Origin: Brachynemurus nebulosus
Taxonomy: Eukaryota; Arthropoda; Insecta; Neuroptera; Myrmeleontidae
NCBI GenBank assembly: GCA_035578155.1
Contig: JAPWDM010000015.1
Span: 6,364,709 to 6,428,708 of the forward strand
Direction of reading: 5' to 3'
Length of the DNA stretch: 64,000 nt
The notes under the pieces were generated by a model. The model did not search any database. It was not told the DNA's origin and was given only the letters and a program-made list of their open reading frames with translations. This document shows, piece after piece, positions 31,022 to 42,777 of the stretch. Within the stretch, counting starts at the first letter, position 1, and every line of letters begins with the position of its first letter. Position numbers and translations under genes: made by a program.

Positions 31022-31483
31022 ATGTTCACCATTGTTGAAATATATGGGATGCGCGGGGTTGTTGGTGATTTTATTCCCAAAGAAGTTGCAATCATTCAAG
31101 ACAATAAAATTGGACACTGGATTTTAAAACCACCATATGAATGGAACAACATACCGAAAAAATATCAACGAATTAACGAATATTTAACTAAATTTGTACA
31201 TAACCTGACGTGGTTTGACGGATCAAGCGATTATTTTCATGGGAAAGAGGAAATAAAAAATTATTTACAATATTGTAGTGAAATTTTTGTGATGGGCGAA
31301 CAAAAACGTAAATTGCTAAAGTTACATTTTAACATTGATTCAATCAATATCGAAAACATTCGACCCGAAACATCAGTTCATTCACTAGAACATTCTTCGT
31401 CCTATACATGTCTATTTCATACCGAAAACTCAAAGAAATGTGCGCTAAGAGAAGCTTTAATTTACAAACAATATTTTAACTGA
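31022..31483 (+). CDS. Unknown Polinton gene U5
   Basis: 153 residues, the last gene before the right TIR. It begins MFTIVEIYGMRGVVGDFIPK, continues with a FKPP-like GHWILKPPYEWNNIPKKYQ motif and a HNLTWFDGSSDYF segment, then VMGEQKRKLLKLHFNIDSIN and a Cys/His-containing C terminus (SYTCLFHTENSKKCALREAL). The homologue at 53,771-54,346 keeps the same order (RGKHGELVLKEF, KSPYEWETLPYKYKKA, KGEEKCKWLL, CFRHKHVEVNCALRNVQIYK). Similar small proteins recur in arthropod mobile-element annotation, and I recall them without an assigned function. The initial strand followed by KE and the later strand-KGxEK segment could be a degenerate RNase H-type exonuclease fold, but acidic catalytic residues are not evident. 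Confidence 0.75.
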   Translation: MFTIVEIYGMRGVVGDFIPKEVAIIQDNKIGHWILKPPYEWNNIPKKYQRINEYLTKFVHNLTWFDGSSDYFHGKEEIKNYLQYCSEIFVMGEQKRKLLKLHFNIDSINIENIRPETSVHSLEHSSSYTCLFHTENSKKCALREALIYKQYFN

Positions 31484-32532
31484 AAAAATTTTTTAAAACC
31501 TTTGTAAGACTAATAATTTTTAAGCACAGTGTATTTTTTAGTATAAAAAAATGAGATTGCAAAATTAATATTTGAAAAAATAATATCTAATCAGTCTAAT
31601 TAAATTTATGTGTAAAAAAAATTATTTACGCAAATTCGTTTAATCAATTCAAAAACTAATTAAAATTATTTACGCAAATTCGTTTAATCAGTTCAAAAAC
31701 TAATTAAAATTATTTTTTCCATTTTTGTTATTGAAAAAAAAATGATATCAAATAATTTTTTTCATCCAAAAAATATGTGTACATATTTAAAAATTTTCCT
31801 TGAAATATACAAAACGCGTGTGGGAGGTTAAAAGGCAAATTGATAAAATTTATACATAATTTTTAAATGTAATAATAGTTTTTTGTAACATTTAGAGCAA
31901 TAAACACTGTTAATTGTTGACAATTGTTGAGTTTTTTTTGTTCATTAATTATTAACCAATAAAAATGTAAAAAGTGCTTTTTTATTTTTTTCTTGTCATT
32001 TTTTTTAAAAATTCGTGTGTGCAATTCTCTTGGGTAAGTACCTAAAAATAATTTTTTTAAGTATGTGTATTTTATTATTTGAAATAAGATTAGTTGATTC
32101 AAAAAATTACGAATTAGAATGCATTAAAGTTAGATTGAAAGGCTGTTACTATTGAATTTACATAAGAAAAATGGTCAAACTATTTTAAATGAATAATAAT
32201 TACATCTGTTTTCACTGTATTAAACATACAAATCTCAGCGTTTTATCAAATAAAAATTTCTATTTTTAATCGAATTAGGTTAAAAGGTCAGTCAACAGAG
32301 AGATTGTGTTGAATGTACTCTGTTCAATAAATATGTAATAGTCTGTATCCAAAAATGGGTTAAAAGGTCAATTAACAAATTGATAAATTTTTAATATGTT
32401 CTTATGTGTTTTAAAAATTCATAAACTTTGAAAATAATTTTTACCTGGAATTTTTTAAATAACCCTATGTGAAATTATCGCGTTGGTGATCATTCCTCAA
32501 GGTATTAGGTTAGTGTGCCCTCATCGCGTCAT
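31484..32532. other. Non-coding right subterminal region of the Polinton
   Basis: No gene. A 44-bp unit containing ATTTACGCAAATTCGTTTAA is repeated in tandem at about 31,621-31,711. A GGTTAAAAGGTCARTYAAC motif recurs at about 32,280 and 32,360 and resembles the CTGACCTTTTACCCC inside the left end. About 32,475-32,530 is a diverged second copy of TIR-internal sequence (TTCCTCAAGGTATTAGGTTA). Confidence 0.65.
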
Positions 32533-32818
32533 AGAGAAATCAATGATTTTTCCATATATGATGGTTCGAACACAATCATTAACGTCCAGACAGTTGTTTA
32601 CAAAATAATATTAAGAATTTAGATTAAACAAAAATATTTTTACCTGAATTACCTCAATAATTGAAATTATCGCGTCACTGACCTTCCTCAAGGTATTAGG
32701 TTAGTGTCCTCTCCTTAAATAGTGTGTGAGGTTTAGAACACAGGGTCATGACCTCCAGACAGGTGAAACACCTGTCTGGTGTCAATGACTGTGTTCCTAA
32801 CCTCATAACACAACTACT
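32533..32818 (-). repeat. Polinton right terminal inverted repeat (286 bp)
   Basis: Reverse complement of 15,394-15,679, ending CACAACTACT at 32,818 directly before the TGGGTC target duplication (32,819-32,824). Confidence 0.95.
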
Positions 32819-32824
32819 TGGGTC

Positions 32825-35081
32825 GTCTTGTTGAACGATCTTGATTAATATATAACTGGGTGAAAGTTTATGTTATTTATTAAATCTGGATATTATCTAA
32901 TTTTTGATTATTATGTATAAATTATTTTCATTTTGTATAGTATTTTTTTTAAGTTTATTTAATTACCTTTTGATTTTAATTATTTTGTATTGTTTGTTAA
33001 TTATTTTCGATATTATTTATTATTTATATTTAGTATTTATATTTGTCCTAATTTTTATTAATTTCGATATCTGTATGTTATTTGATTCAAAGGTATTTAT
33101 ATTTGTTCTAAATTATATTAGTTTCGATATCTGTATGTTATTTGATTCTAAAAATTTGATGAGAGAATTTTTTTTTTTGAATGTGAAATTTGGCAAAGGG
33201 TTTTGGGAATAGTTTGGGAATGTATTTTGATTGGTTTATTGATGGTTGTAGGATTTATGTATGTGGAATTTGTGTATAGATTTAGGAATATACTTATCTT
33301 GTTTATCTGTAGATTTGAGTATCTTGAATTGATTGAAATCCCAAATATGATATTTAAAGTTCCCTACGTAATCTTTTTTGGTATTGGCCGCTTGTGTCAA
33401 ATTGCCTGGTTTGATACTTTTCCTCCAATAAGGTATATATAAACTAAACTTCTTCTTGAAATATTTCCTGTTACATAGATTGATATTTAAAATATATGTT
33501 AAAGATGGAAACGAAGATGCAAATTATAAATTAATAACAAAAGTTTGGGAAATTTTCTTATCTGCTACCATTAATGTAGCAAAAAATAAAATTTAAAAAT
33601 TTAAAAATATTATTATTTATATTTATTGTTTAATTATTGATTATTTATTGAGGGGGTTAAATTTTGGGTGCTACTTTACGGGTTGATTGGGGTTTCGATC
33701 AGCAGAGCATTTCTCCGGGTCTTATGGAGACAAGAGTGAGTGGCAGTGGAAGATTATGGTCGCAGATCGTTTTCCCAAAACCATGAGATCCCCAAATAAC
33801 CTAAATTTTCTTTCGACTACTAAAAGGGTGGTTTTTTAAACCATAAAAAATTCACTATTAGCGGTTGCCTAAAAGAAAAAAGATAAAAGGTAACAAAAAA
33901 TTAATTTTAACAATTATGTTTAAATACATGTTAATAATTAAACAGGTAAAAATTTATTACTGCTTTTAAGTGCCTGAAACTTGAATGCAGTTAACCTCAT
34001 TTTGTGTAAATATTTAAATATTGTCCTAAAAAAGAAAAAATTTTAAAAAAATATTCATATACCTAAAAGAATAGATAAGTATCCGTTCTGATGACTCCGT
34101 TTTAGCAAATTTTCAATCTCTGACAATTAATGCTCTCAGCTCTGCATCATTCATTTCACGAAAATTTTTTTGTTGAAATTGCAACTGTAAAGGTAAGTCA
34201 AAAGAGTAAAATAAAATATATAAATTTATTTAGAAATGGTCACGTACCTTTCTTAAAAAGTCAGAAACATTTTATATATAAAATATTTTTATTAATTTTA
34301 ATTTAAACCTGTAAACGTCTTAACACAAACGATATCAAACAAACAATAAAATAAAATGGCCGCTGAAATAGCACGTGATCAAAAGCCAACAAACAACTTT
34401 GACAATCTGTATAAGTTAATACAAACTTATATGTATTGTTGGTAAATTAATATAGTTAATTTAACGTTTTTATATTGTTAGTTGATAAATTTTAATGGTT
34501 GTTGCATTCGGGTCGTCAATGATTCAATTTTAATCATATCATATAGCATACTCAACCAAACATATAGGTAGTTCAAACATATATTTCAATTATTTCATTT
34601 CTAGTATTTGGAGCAAACAATATTATTGAACTGAAAATATATTTAATTCTACAGACTATTTTATAGTTAGTCCAAATAAATATTTCTAAACATGACCATA
34701 TCGCTAATTTTACTATATCCATTTCTCTGAGTGTAGTAATACCGTACATGTACGAACGAACGCAGTTCGTACACAACTTAATGCATTGCTAAGGTGATAA
34801 ATACAAGGTGTACTCACGCTACAGAGTGGGTCATAAATATATTCAGTTAAATATACATGCTAAAGTATTTTATAATAAATTTTGAAATTGTATGGATTAT
34901 TTTGGTAATTTGGGCGTACAGTATTGCTACACTTGCAAAAATTTTTTGGAAATTGGGAGGGGACGTAAATTTGTATTTGTGTAAACAAGGAGTAAATAGT
35001 GAAAAGTTGTTGGAAATTGTTTCGAAGTTTTTTTTTTGTTTGTTTTGTATTTTTATGGGAAAAGGGAACAATACCTTTAAC
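32825..35081. other. AT-rich flank of the Polinton
   Basis: No convincing gene. A 58-bp unit ending ATCTGTATGTTATTTGATTC is duplicated in tandem at about 33,040-33,150, which creates the repetitive hydrophobic open frame 32,904-33,212. Repeat R1 copy 2 lies at 33,575-33,840. A short relic reading leftward near 34,105-34,195 (acceptor TTTACAG, then FREMNDAELRALIVRD) could be a lone transposase exon. Confidence 0.4.
33575..33840 (+). repeat. Dispersed repeat R1, copy 2
   Basis: Near-identical to 11,995-12,263 and in the same direction. The flanking sequences after GGGTGGTTTTTTAAA differ, marking the repeat edge. Confidence 0.85.
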
Positions 35082-36633
35082 ATATGAGCTGTTTATTATG
35101 AAAGTGGGGCAAGTCCGTTTTTGAAAAAAATGGAGATAATGGTAGTTATAGATAAGACTTAGTATGATCTTTTCATCTATCAACAATTTATAGTCAAAAA
35201 AATTCAGAAGCCTAATATTTGAAAGATTGAAGTTTTAGCTCTTAACAGTATTGTAAATATGTTTATTTTGATAGTGGTGCAAGTCCATCTTACAAATAAA
35301 ATTTCCGAGACTGGACCTATTGATTTTGATGAAACTTAGATATGTTGTAGAACACTAAAAAATAAGTAACACTTGTTTTTTTTATCTGCGGAAAAGCGGT
35401 TTGAAGGGGTGAAATCGTCCTTCAAAAATTGGGGTGAAAATTTAATTTTTCAAATATCTCGAAAACGGTAAGAAATAGAAACAAGCATTTCTTAAATAAA
35501 TTGGCGAGATTGCTCTTTTTTATAAAGCTATCTATTGATATGTAATTTGTTTACATTACATCAACAGGGGTAGTTTAGGGCTAAAATTTGAGGGGTTAAT
35601 TTTTAGAAAAGAGGTAAAAAATAAAATATAATAAAGTTTTATTTACAAATTTCAAGTGTACGTAAAAAAATCTAATCGACCTGTTTTTACTCAATTTCCT
35701 AATATTAAATCCAGGGGTAGTTAACTGCGGGGGTGACTGTGTCGACATAATCGTACTATTTGAGTAATTAAAAACTTCTTCAAGGAAAATAGTTTTAAGA
35801 TGGTTTCTCACAATAAATGTAGACTAAAATCGAATTTGCTCTGAAAAGAGATTTTATTTAACAAATCAATATAAATTAACAAATAAATAGAGAATTACAA
35901 TAAAATTTTAGTTACCTGAAAAGAGAAAACGATTTTCAAAGTCACTTTCTTTTTCTATTTTAAATAAAATTAAAATTCTCAGAAATATTAAATAAATCAA
36001 ACATAGAAACTTTAATCATAAAATATGTTACAAGCGTATAGAGTATAACAACTACTTTATAGTTGCTATACCCAACGCGCCTAATTCAAACATCCAATAT
36101 GCATAAACATCAACAGTGTAATTTAGAAATGCTTGTTTCTATGCATTTCCAAATTATATAGTTTAAAACAATTAGAATAAATTTTCAAAATTAATTTTAA
36201 GCAACTCTGCAAAGGGGGTGAGTCGCCTTTTTAAAGTACATACTTATTTTCAAACACTCATTTCTACTGCTAAGGCACTGGCAGGGGGTAATAATGTCAT
36301 AGTACGTGCTTCTAAAGTTGAACTGTCGTATGAAAAGTTTTTATTTTTAAATGATAAAACTCAAATATTATCCTTTTAAATTAACGATTACAATAATTCG
36401 TTAATTTTGAAAGTGGGGCAAGTCCATTTAGTTATAATAAAACCTGCTATTTTTTTAGCCAGCATTATAAACACTATTGGATCATAAACTTGCATTATCT
36501 AAGACCACAAAATACAAAAAGTATGTCTATTAACACTTACCAATATTTTTAAATTTATTGAAACGCAAACCCTTAAATATCTCGCAATAGCAAAATATGG
36601 ACTTGCCCCACTTTCAAAATCAACGGCTCATAT
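35082..36633. mobile_element. 1.55-kb non-autonomous TIR element
   Basis: The left end ATATGAGCTGTTTATTATGA, continuing AAGTGGGGCAAGTCC, is matched in inverse at the right end (GGACTTGCCCCACTTTCAAA, then ATCAACGGCTCATAT), giving about 35-bp TIRs with few mismatches. The core GTGGGGCAAGTCC also occurs inside as direct copies near 35,275 (GTGGTGCAAGTCC) and 36,412. The interior has no gene. The palindromic ATAT at each edge leaves the target duplication ambiguous. The family is not assigned. Confidence 0.75.
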
Positions 36634-36791
36634 ATTCAGTATCCACCAGTCTAAAACATTATATGTAAAATTTTCTTTTTATTGTTTATAAATAAATAAA
36701 CGAACATACGGTTGTATTCTCTTGTCTGTTCGGGGGTTTTGGAATTCGTAATTTTCTTTTTTCGCGGGGCGACATCACCTAATCATCAATC
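36634..36791 (+). other. Leader-like DNA before gag
   Basis: No 5' LTR is present upstream of the gag ATG: 36,634-36,780 bears no likeness to the 3' LTR at 42,778. It contains TCTGTTCGGGGGTTTTGGAA and a CGCGGGGCGACATC tract that could be the tail of an untranslated leader. The element seems 5' truncated or rearranged next to the 1.55-kb TIR element. Confidence 0.5.
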
Positions 36792-37936
36792 ATGACGCAA
36801 GGCGAAGCAGCTGGGTCTAAGGCAGCAGAGCGTAAGCCGTCCATCACGGTTGAGGTACCACGAGTTAGTTTGGGTTCAATTGTGAACTCACTTGAAAATT
36901 TTACGGGCAAAACAGATGTAAACGTTAGGGAATATTTCGATCGTTTGGAACAACGGGCCGAATTGGAGCAACTCACAGAATCTCAACTTTTAAGTGTACT
37001 CAAATGCAAATTAGTCGGGGAAGCATACCGATATTACAAAAGCGAGACGACTTTGCAAGCACCCGGTATTACCTATAAAGATCTTAAAGTTAAATTAATA
37101 GCACGATTTGCACCACGTCGTGTCCCTAGAGCAGCTCAATACAGGTTAACGCAAACCTTCATAAGTTCATAACAAGGCTGAAACTAGTCGCTCAGGAATC
37201 TTTAGAAGAGGACCTTCAAGATGCATTCGACCGTCAAAAACCGGGTATCGAGAAGAAACACATGGATCTGGTAGTGGCACAGTTTCGACAGGGACTCAAG
37301 CGTGAGTTATTACGAATTATCGGCATTCACTTGGTCCGTGAAAAGAACCTTACAATCGACAAGGCAGCTGAAATTGTGGAACAAGAAGAAATGAATCAAA
37401 TTATTCTAAGCAACGGGAGAACATCGACGAGCTCTTTTTACACGGGGTATGGGGCTTCTGGCCAGGGCATGCAAAATCGTACGCGAGGATCCTATCAAAA
37501 CAACAATAATGCTTCACCACCAAGATTCATGAATCGGACACCAAATTCTAGAAATCCTTCCATTAACCAAAACTATCAATCAAGGGGATTTCCGAAGACA
37601 ACTACAAAGGAAGGACCACGGAATACTCCGGATAATTCACCAGGGGGTCAAGTATGTCTTAATTGTTTCAAACCTGGTCATTTCGTGGCTCAATGTGGCT
37701 CCACAATTGTCTGTAGAAAGTGCAACCGGATAGGGCATATGGAACGAAATTGTTTGCGCAACCAGAATAACAACGGGGGGCAACGTCAATGGGGCACCAG
37801 GACGACACTTACAAGGGGACCTCCAACTTCTACGGGTCACTCGGGTGTATCCGCTCGACAAACCACTGATTCCGGAAGGAATTTAAACTATGAAGACGCT
37901 TCGCGCGAGTCCCGGCTCGAAGGAAACCGACAGTAA
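36792..37936 (+). pseudogene. gag: Ty3/gypsy gag
   Basis: The frame begins MTQGEAAGSKAAERK. It has a capsid-type region (NSLENFTGKTDVNVREYFDR, LKCKLVGEAYRYYKSE), then a one-base frameshift near 37,150, after which the frame continues via a QESLEEDLQDAFDRQKPGIE segment. The C terminus carries two CCHC zinc knuckles, CLNCFKPGHFVAQC and CRKCNRIGHMERNC, which bind the genomic RNA. It ends at TAA 37,936, and the pol frame overlaps it in the -1 frame, the usual gypsy arrangement. The frameshift inside gag would abolish production of full-length protein. Confidence 0.88.
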
Positions 37937-40900
37937 TAATATCTCATACATTCATTCAAAGGGACATTCCCAGCTTCATCTCGGTGAATGTAAATGGACG
38001 ACCAATTCAACTTATTGTGGACACGGGTAGCGCAGCAACTTTATTAAAAAGGGATTCACTAACTTCATTAATATGTCAAAAAATGGACAATATGAAATTA
38101 ATAGTTATAACTGGGGACGAGATACGCTGCGATGAATATGCCAACCTTACCTTATCCACCGAACATCAAAATTTTGATCTTACAGCCATAATTTGTGACG
38201 ATCTACCCATCAATGCTGATGGACTACTAGGACGTGACTTCTTAAGGGCCGCTAGGGCTACCATAAATTACGACAACGGGACATTAACAATGAGGGACGA
38301 AATACTACGTATGTGTAATGAAGAAGATGCAAATTTACCTATAACCAACTTCCTCAACGACGGGAAATCAATTAATGGGGACAAGGAAAAGTGGAAAAAT
38401 TGTGCAAACTCAAAACCAAGTACTCATGTAGCTGAAAACGATATCAGTATCGAACCGACCACAAAGAAGATTAACAACGAAGGGTCCGATCACCCTTAGT
38501 TCGGCCAAAATTAAGTGATGATCAGAAGCAGGTAGTTGGCCGCTACCCTGTTTCGCTCAAGGAAAGGCTTCTACTGCCCGCTAGATGCGAATGCGTTTGT
38601 GTGGCCAGTTCGGAACTTACGTCGAAAGCAGTTATTGTGGAACCAACTGAAATACTTATCCATGGGGTTATATCAGCACGGGTAATGGATAACGTAAATG
38701 AGGACAACGAAGTCAGAGTTTGTTTAGTAAATTTAAGCCATCAAGAATTGGAAGTTCCAGTTAAAACTATTGTAGGATATGCAGAAGAAACGGAATTGGA
38801 TGGAATGGGAAGCAATCCAGCAAATGGGGGCTCTATAAATTTAAAGGGAAACAATAAATATAATATGGGAAATTATTTACAAGGGAAAAATATAAATGCG
38901 CGCGCAACGTCATTATTAAATAAAAACAAAGGGAATAAAAATAGGGCAAATTATAATAGAAAAATGGGAAATGGGATAAACTGCTGTACAGTAAACGCCG
39001 AATTATCATAAAAGCGGAAGAAGCGTTATTGGAGGATTGCATCGATTTAAGGCACCTAGATGGAACTAGCAAAAAGCTCCTACTTAAATTATTATGCGAA
39101 TATAGAGATATATTTCTTCTCGAAGGAGACAAACTAGGGGAAGCCGTTGGGATTAAACATAGAATAATTACAGAAAATGTTCACCCTATTTCTAAAGCTC
39201 CGTATCGAGTCCCGCATGCACAACGACAGATTCTACAGGAGAATATTCAAGGGATGCTCAAGGAAGGGGTTATCAAGCACTCAACATCACCATGGTCGGC
39301 ACCGGTTGCTATGGTTCCGAAAAAGACACCTACAGGGGAGGCTAAGGTCAGGGTCTGCATCGACTTCAAAGGGTTAAATCAAGTAACGAAGCGTGATTTC
39401 TATCTCTTACCGAATCTACAAGAGACGATAGACATGCTTGGGAATGCCAATCGTTTTACCACACTAGATCTGGCTTCGGGGTATTGGCAAATAGGTATTG
39501 CTGATGAAGATCAGGAGAAGACTGGGTTCTCAACTCCAGACGGTCACTACGAATGTCGAAAAATGGCCTTTGGACTCATTAATGCCCCAAGCACCTTCCA
39601 GCGCCTGATGGACACCATCCTAACAGGAATTAAAGGGATCAAATGTTTCGCCTATCTCGACGACATCGTCATTTTCAATGGTAACGAACTGGGAGAACAC
39701 TTGGATAGAACCAGGGAAGTGTTTGATTGCATCCGAAAGGCTAATCTAAAATTGAAACGATCCAAATGTCAGTTCCTGCGACGTGAAACCAAGTATTTAG
39801 GGCATATAATTTCTCACCGAGGAATTTTACCCGACGAGGAAAAAGTAGAAGCCGTAAAGAAATATCCTCAACCTAGGGATGTTAAAGGGATACGTGCCTT
39901 TTTGGGTCTAGCTGGGTTCTACCGGAGGTTCATCCAGAATTTTGCGAAGATCGCTAAACCGCTAATAGAATATACCCAGAAAAACACACCCTTCATATGG
40001 AGTAAAGAAGCGGACCGGACTTTTCAAAGTTTAAAAGAAGCACTTTGTACACCACCAGTGCTGAAATATCCTGACTTTACAAAGCCATTCATCGTAACTA
40101 CAGATGCATCGGGCACAGCGATAGGGGCGGTCTTAAGTCAGAAAGAAAATGGGCTCGAAAAACCTGTATCGTATGCTAGTCAACAACTTACAAAGGCGGA
40201 ACGGAACTATTCGGCGACTGAACGTGAATGTGTTGCTTTGGTTTGGGCTATAAAGCACTACCGTTGCTACCTGTTTTGTCGAAAATTCACTGTTATTACA
40301 GATCACCGTCCGTTAAAATGGTTACTGTCGATAAAGGACACAAGTTCACGACTTGCTAGATTGGCTTTGATACTTAGTGAGTACGATTTTGAAGTAACCT
40401 ATCGTCCGGGACGCAAAAATGGAAATGCAGATGCGCTGTCTCGAATACCAGTGGGAATGGCAGATGTCGAACCAGTCTATGAACCGTTTTGGGACCGAGG
40501 GTGGATAAAGGCAGAACAACGAAGGGATAAAAATTTAACTTCTATTATATCAAAAATCGAAAATGGGTCCAACATTGATCTATATTATTTAGATGACGAC
40601 GGGATCTTGTACAAAACGCGCACAGGAGACGGAAGATATGACCAACTTGTGATCCCCAATTCAATGGTTGATCAAGTGATATGTGACTACCACGATTCAC
40701 CATTCTGCGCACATTCGGGTATCGCAAAAACATTGGCTTTAATACGCAGTAAATTGTATTGATCGTCAATGCCATCAGATGTTAAGCGTTACTGTAATCA
40801 GTGTATCTCATGCACTCGTAGGAAAACACCACCGAATCGTAAACCCGCACCTCTTCAAAAATTTTCGACAGTAGGGGCCCCATTTGAACGAATATCATTG

Positions 40901-42151
40901 GATATTGTGGGCCCTCTAACAACAACCTTACGTGGGAACAAATTTATCCTTACAATTCAGGATCACTTCACACGATATTTGGAAGCTGTTGCTCTACCTG
41001 ACCAGAAAGCAGATACGATAACGAGGGCGCTAGTTGAAACAGTCATTGCTAGGCACGGTACACCGAGGATTTTGCTCACGGATCAAGGGACCAATTTCCT
41101 GTCAAGCCTGATGAAAAACTTGTGTGAAAAACTAAAGATCAAGAAAATTCACACTACTGCTTACCACCCACAGTCAAATGGGCTTATTGAAAGAAGTCAC
41201 AGGGTCATTAAAGATATGTTGTCACATTTCATCAAAGATGATCAACGGGATTGGGATGACTGGCTCCCATATATTTTAATGGCGTATCGAGGTACGATAC
41301 ACAGTGCAACGGGGGAGACGCCATTTTTCTTATTACACGGGCGCGACATGAGGATGCCGTATGACGAAATAATCAAACCGAGGTGTATGAATTATGACAT
41401 CAGCGAAAATTATGTAACCGAACTTCTACAACGATTGTCTATCGCATACGAAAAAGATATGAAAAACAACGAAGAAGCAATTCAACGGCAAAATAGTTAT
41501 TACGAAAAGAAATCAAAACCAGCGGTGTTTCAACCTCGCGAAATTGTCTTCCTATACCAACCAGCGATTAAACAAGGGAAAAAGCTCGCTAAACCATGGA
41601 CCGGGCCATATCGTTAATCGACATAAAAGGGCCAATAAAGGAGGTCTACGGGAATAAAACTGAAGTCGTCCATATGAACCGACTAAAATCATATAAGGGG
41701 GACATAGTAAATCTACCGAAGTGGGAAGGGGGCAGTCAAAATCAGCTCAGTCGTGAAGAAATCGAAGAAGTGGGAATGAGGGACCCGATTTTATTAGACG
41801 GGAATAAGCAAATGGCAAATAAAACTGAGGACCAGCCAATCTAAATCGTACAGGTTCCAGTTGACGTTCATCCACCACCACCAGAAGCACGTCAAATTCC
41901 AGTTGGAGATGGGATCGATATACTGCAACATCCCGAGGACGAGGAAACCGTAGAACCTGAAGACGAAAATGAGGGTGAAGCCGAACCCAACTTGGGAGGG
42001 GTAAACGACGGTAACTCCTCGGATAGCTACGCAAGCGCCGACGAGGCTGAGGCAGCCACACCTGTCGGTGATGCGAGGCGAGATGAAAACTACCATACCA
42101 GAAGTCGTGGTAGGGTTTCGGACCACCCATGGGTTCTACCCAAGCGGATTT
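37935..42151 (+). pseudogene. pol: Ty3/gypsy pol (protease, RT, RNase H, integrase), broken
   Basis: Order of domains: aspartic protease (IVDTGSAATLL, near 38,020); reverse transcriptase from about 39,180 (YRVPHAQRQIL, VRVCIDFKGLN, catalytic YLDDIVIF near 39,655); RNase H (FIVTTDASGTAIGAVLSQ, ATERECVALVWAI, TDHRPLKWLL); integrase with an HHCC finger (near 40,690-40,820), catalytic Asp in LDIVGPL and LLTDQGTNF, and Glu in HPQSNGLIERSH; a gypsy-type C-terminal part (VVHMNRLKSY) and an acidic tail ending WVLPKRI at 42,151. Lesions: a frameshift near 38,490, another near 39,010, an in-frame TGA at about 40,760-40,762 in the integrase finger, a frameshift near 41,615, and a TAA at 41,842-41,844 before the acidic tail. 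Not functional, though catalytic motifs are preserved, so decay is recent. Confidence 0.92.
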
Positions 42152-42777
42152 AGAAGAAAGAAAATGTAGATACGTAAATAAACCCACTCCATCGTGAAAG
42201 TGATTAGTGTACCCTGTTTAAAACAATAACACTTAAATATCAAATGAAATTAATTATTTCTAGTTTAAAAAAAAAAGTTTATAAGTTTACAAGTTGTCTA
42301 AAACTAAAATTGTGGGACGTGAGAACTGGTGAATAAAAAAAAAGAAAAAGGGTGAAACAACCAAAACAAAGTTTTACTCTTTGATAAACTAAAGTGGTTG
42401 TGACAAGTGAAACTTAGGAGACTAAAATGTGAACTCCAGTGAGTGCAGTATGGACATATGTAACGGACAGTACCTAAGGACTTTAAGATAAATTTAGGAC
42501 AAAATTAAAGTAATTAATACTTAGTACTTAAGATTAGATAGGATCAATTAATGTAACAGTGAACTATTTTTGTAAAAAAAAAGGGGAAATGGGGAGGAAT
42601 TGGGTTTTACTTTTAGGAAACAATAGATGCTAGTATTTAAGGCTTGTGATTTATAATTTTATCATTTTCATTGTAATAGGCGATTTACCCGGAACTATAA
42701 AAAGTATTTCTAATTAAAATTTACATAAAAGGCTGGTGCTTTCATAAAAGCACCATCTTTTCTAAAGAGGGGAGTGA
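42152..42777 (+). other. Gypsy 3' untranslated region with polypurine tract
   Basis: No env gene follows pol. AAAGAGGGGAGTGA just before 42,778 is the polypurine tract that primes plus-strand synthesis at the 3' LTR. A GGTGCTTTCATAAAAGCACC hairpin stands 25 bp upstream of it. Confidence 0.75.

Larger units (their letters stand above)
15394..32818. mobile_element. Full-length Polinton/Maverick (adintovirus-like) element, 17,425 bp
   Basis: The left end begins AGTAGTTGTGTTATGAGG and the right end finishes CCTCATAACACAACTACT, so the tips are inverted repeats. TGGGTC stands immediately outside both ends (15,388-15,393 and 32,819-32,824). Starting AG, ending CT and making 6-bp duplications are Polinton hallmarks. 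Inside are major capsid, penton-like, adenain-like protease, PLA2-type virion protein, FtsK/HerA-type ATPase, protein-primed PolB and several unknown genes. No integrase core is present. The capsid and PolB frames are long and clean, which suggests fairly recent insertion, but the integrase loss and two breaks argue against autonomy. Confidence 0.96.

Noticed and set aside
15394..32818. tRNA or rRNA genes
   Set aside because: Looked for cloverleaf and A/B-box patterns within the Polinton and in its flanks and found none.
32904..33212. 102-codon hydrophobic frame with an internal repeat
   Set aside because: The repeat is a DNA-level tandem duplication in AT-rich sequence; no homologue or start context.
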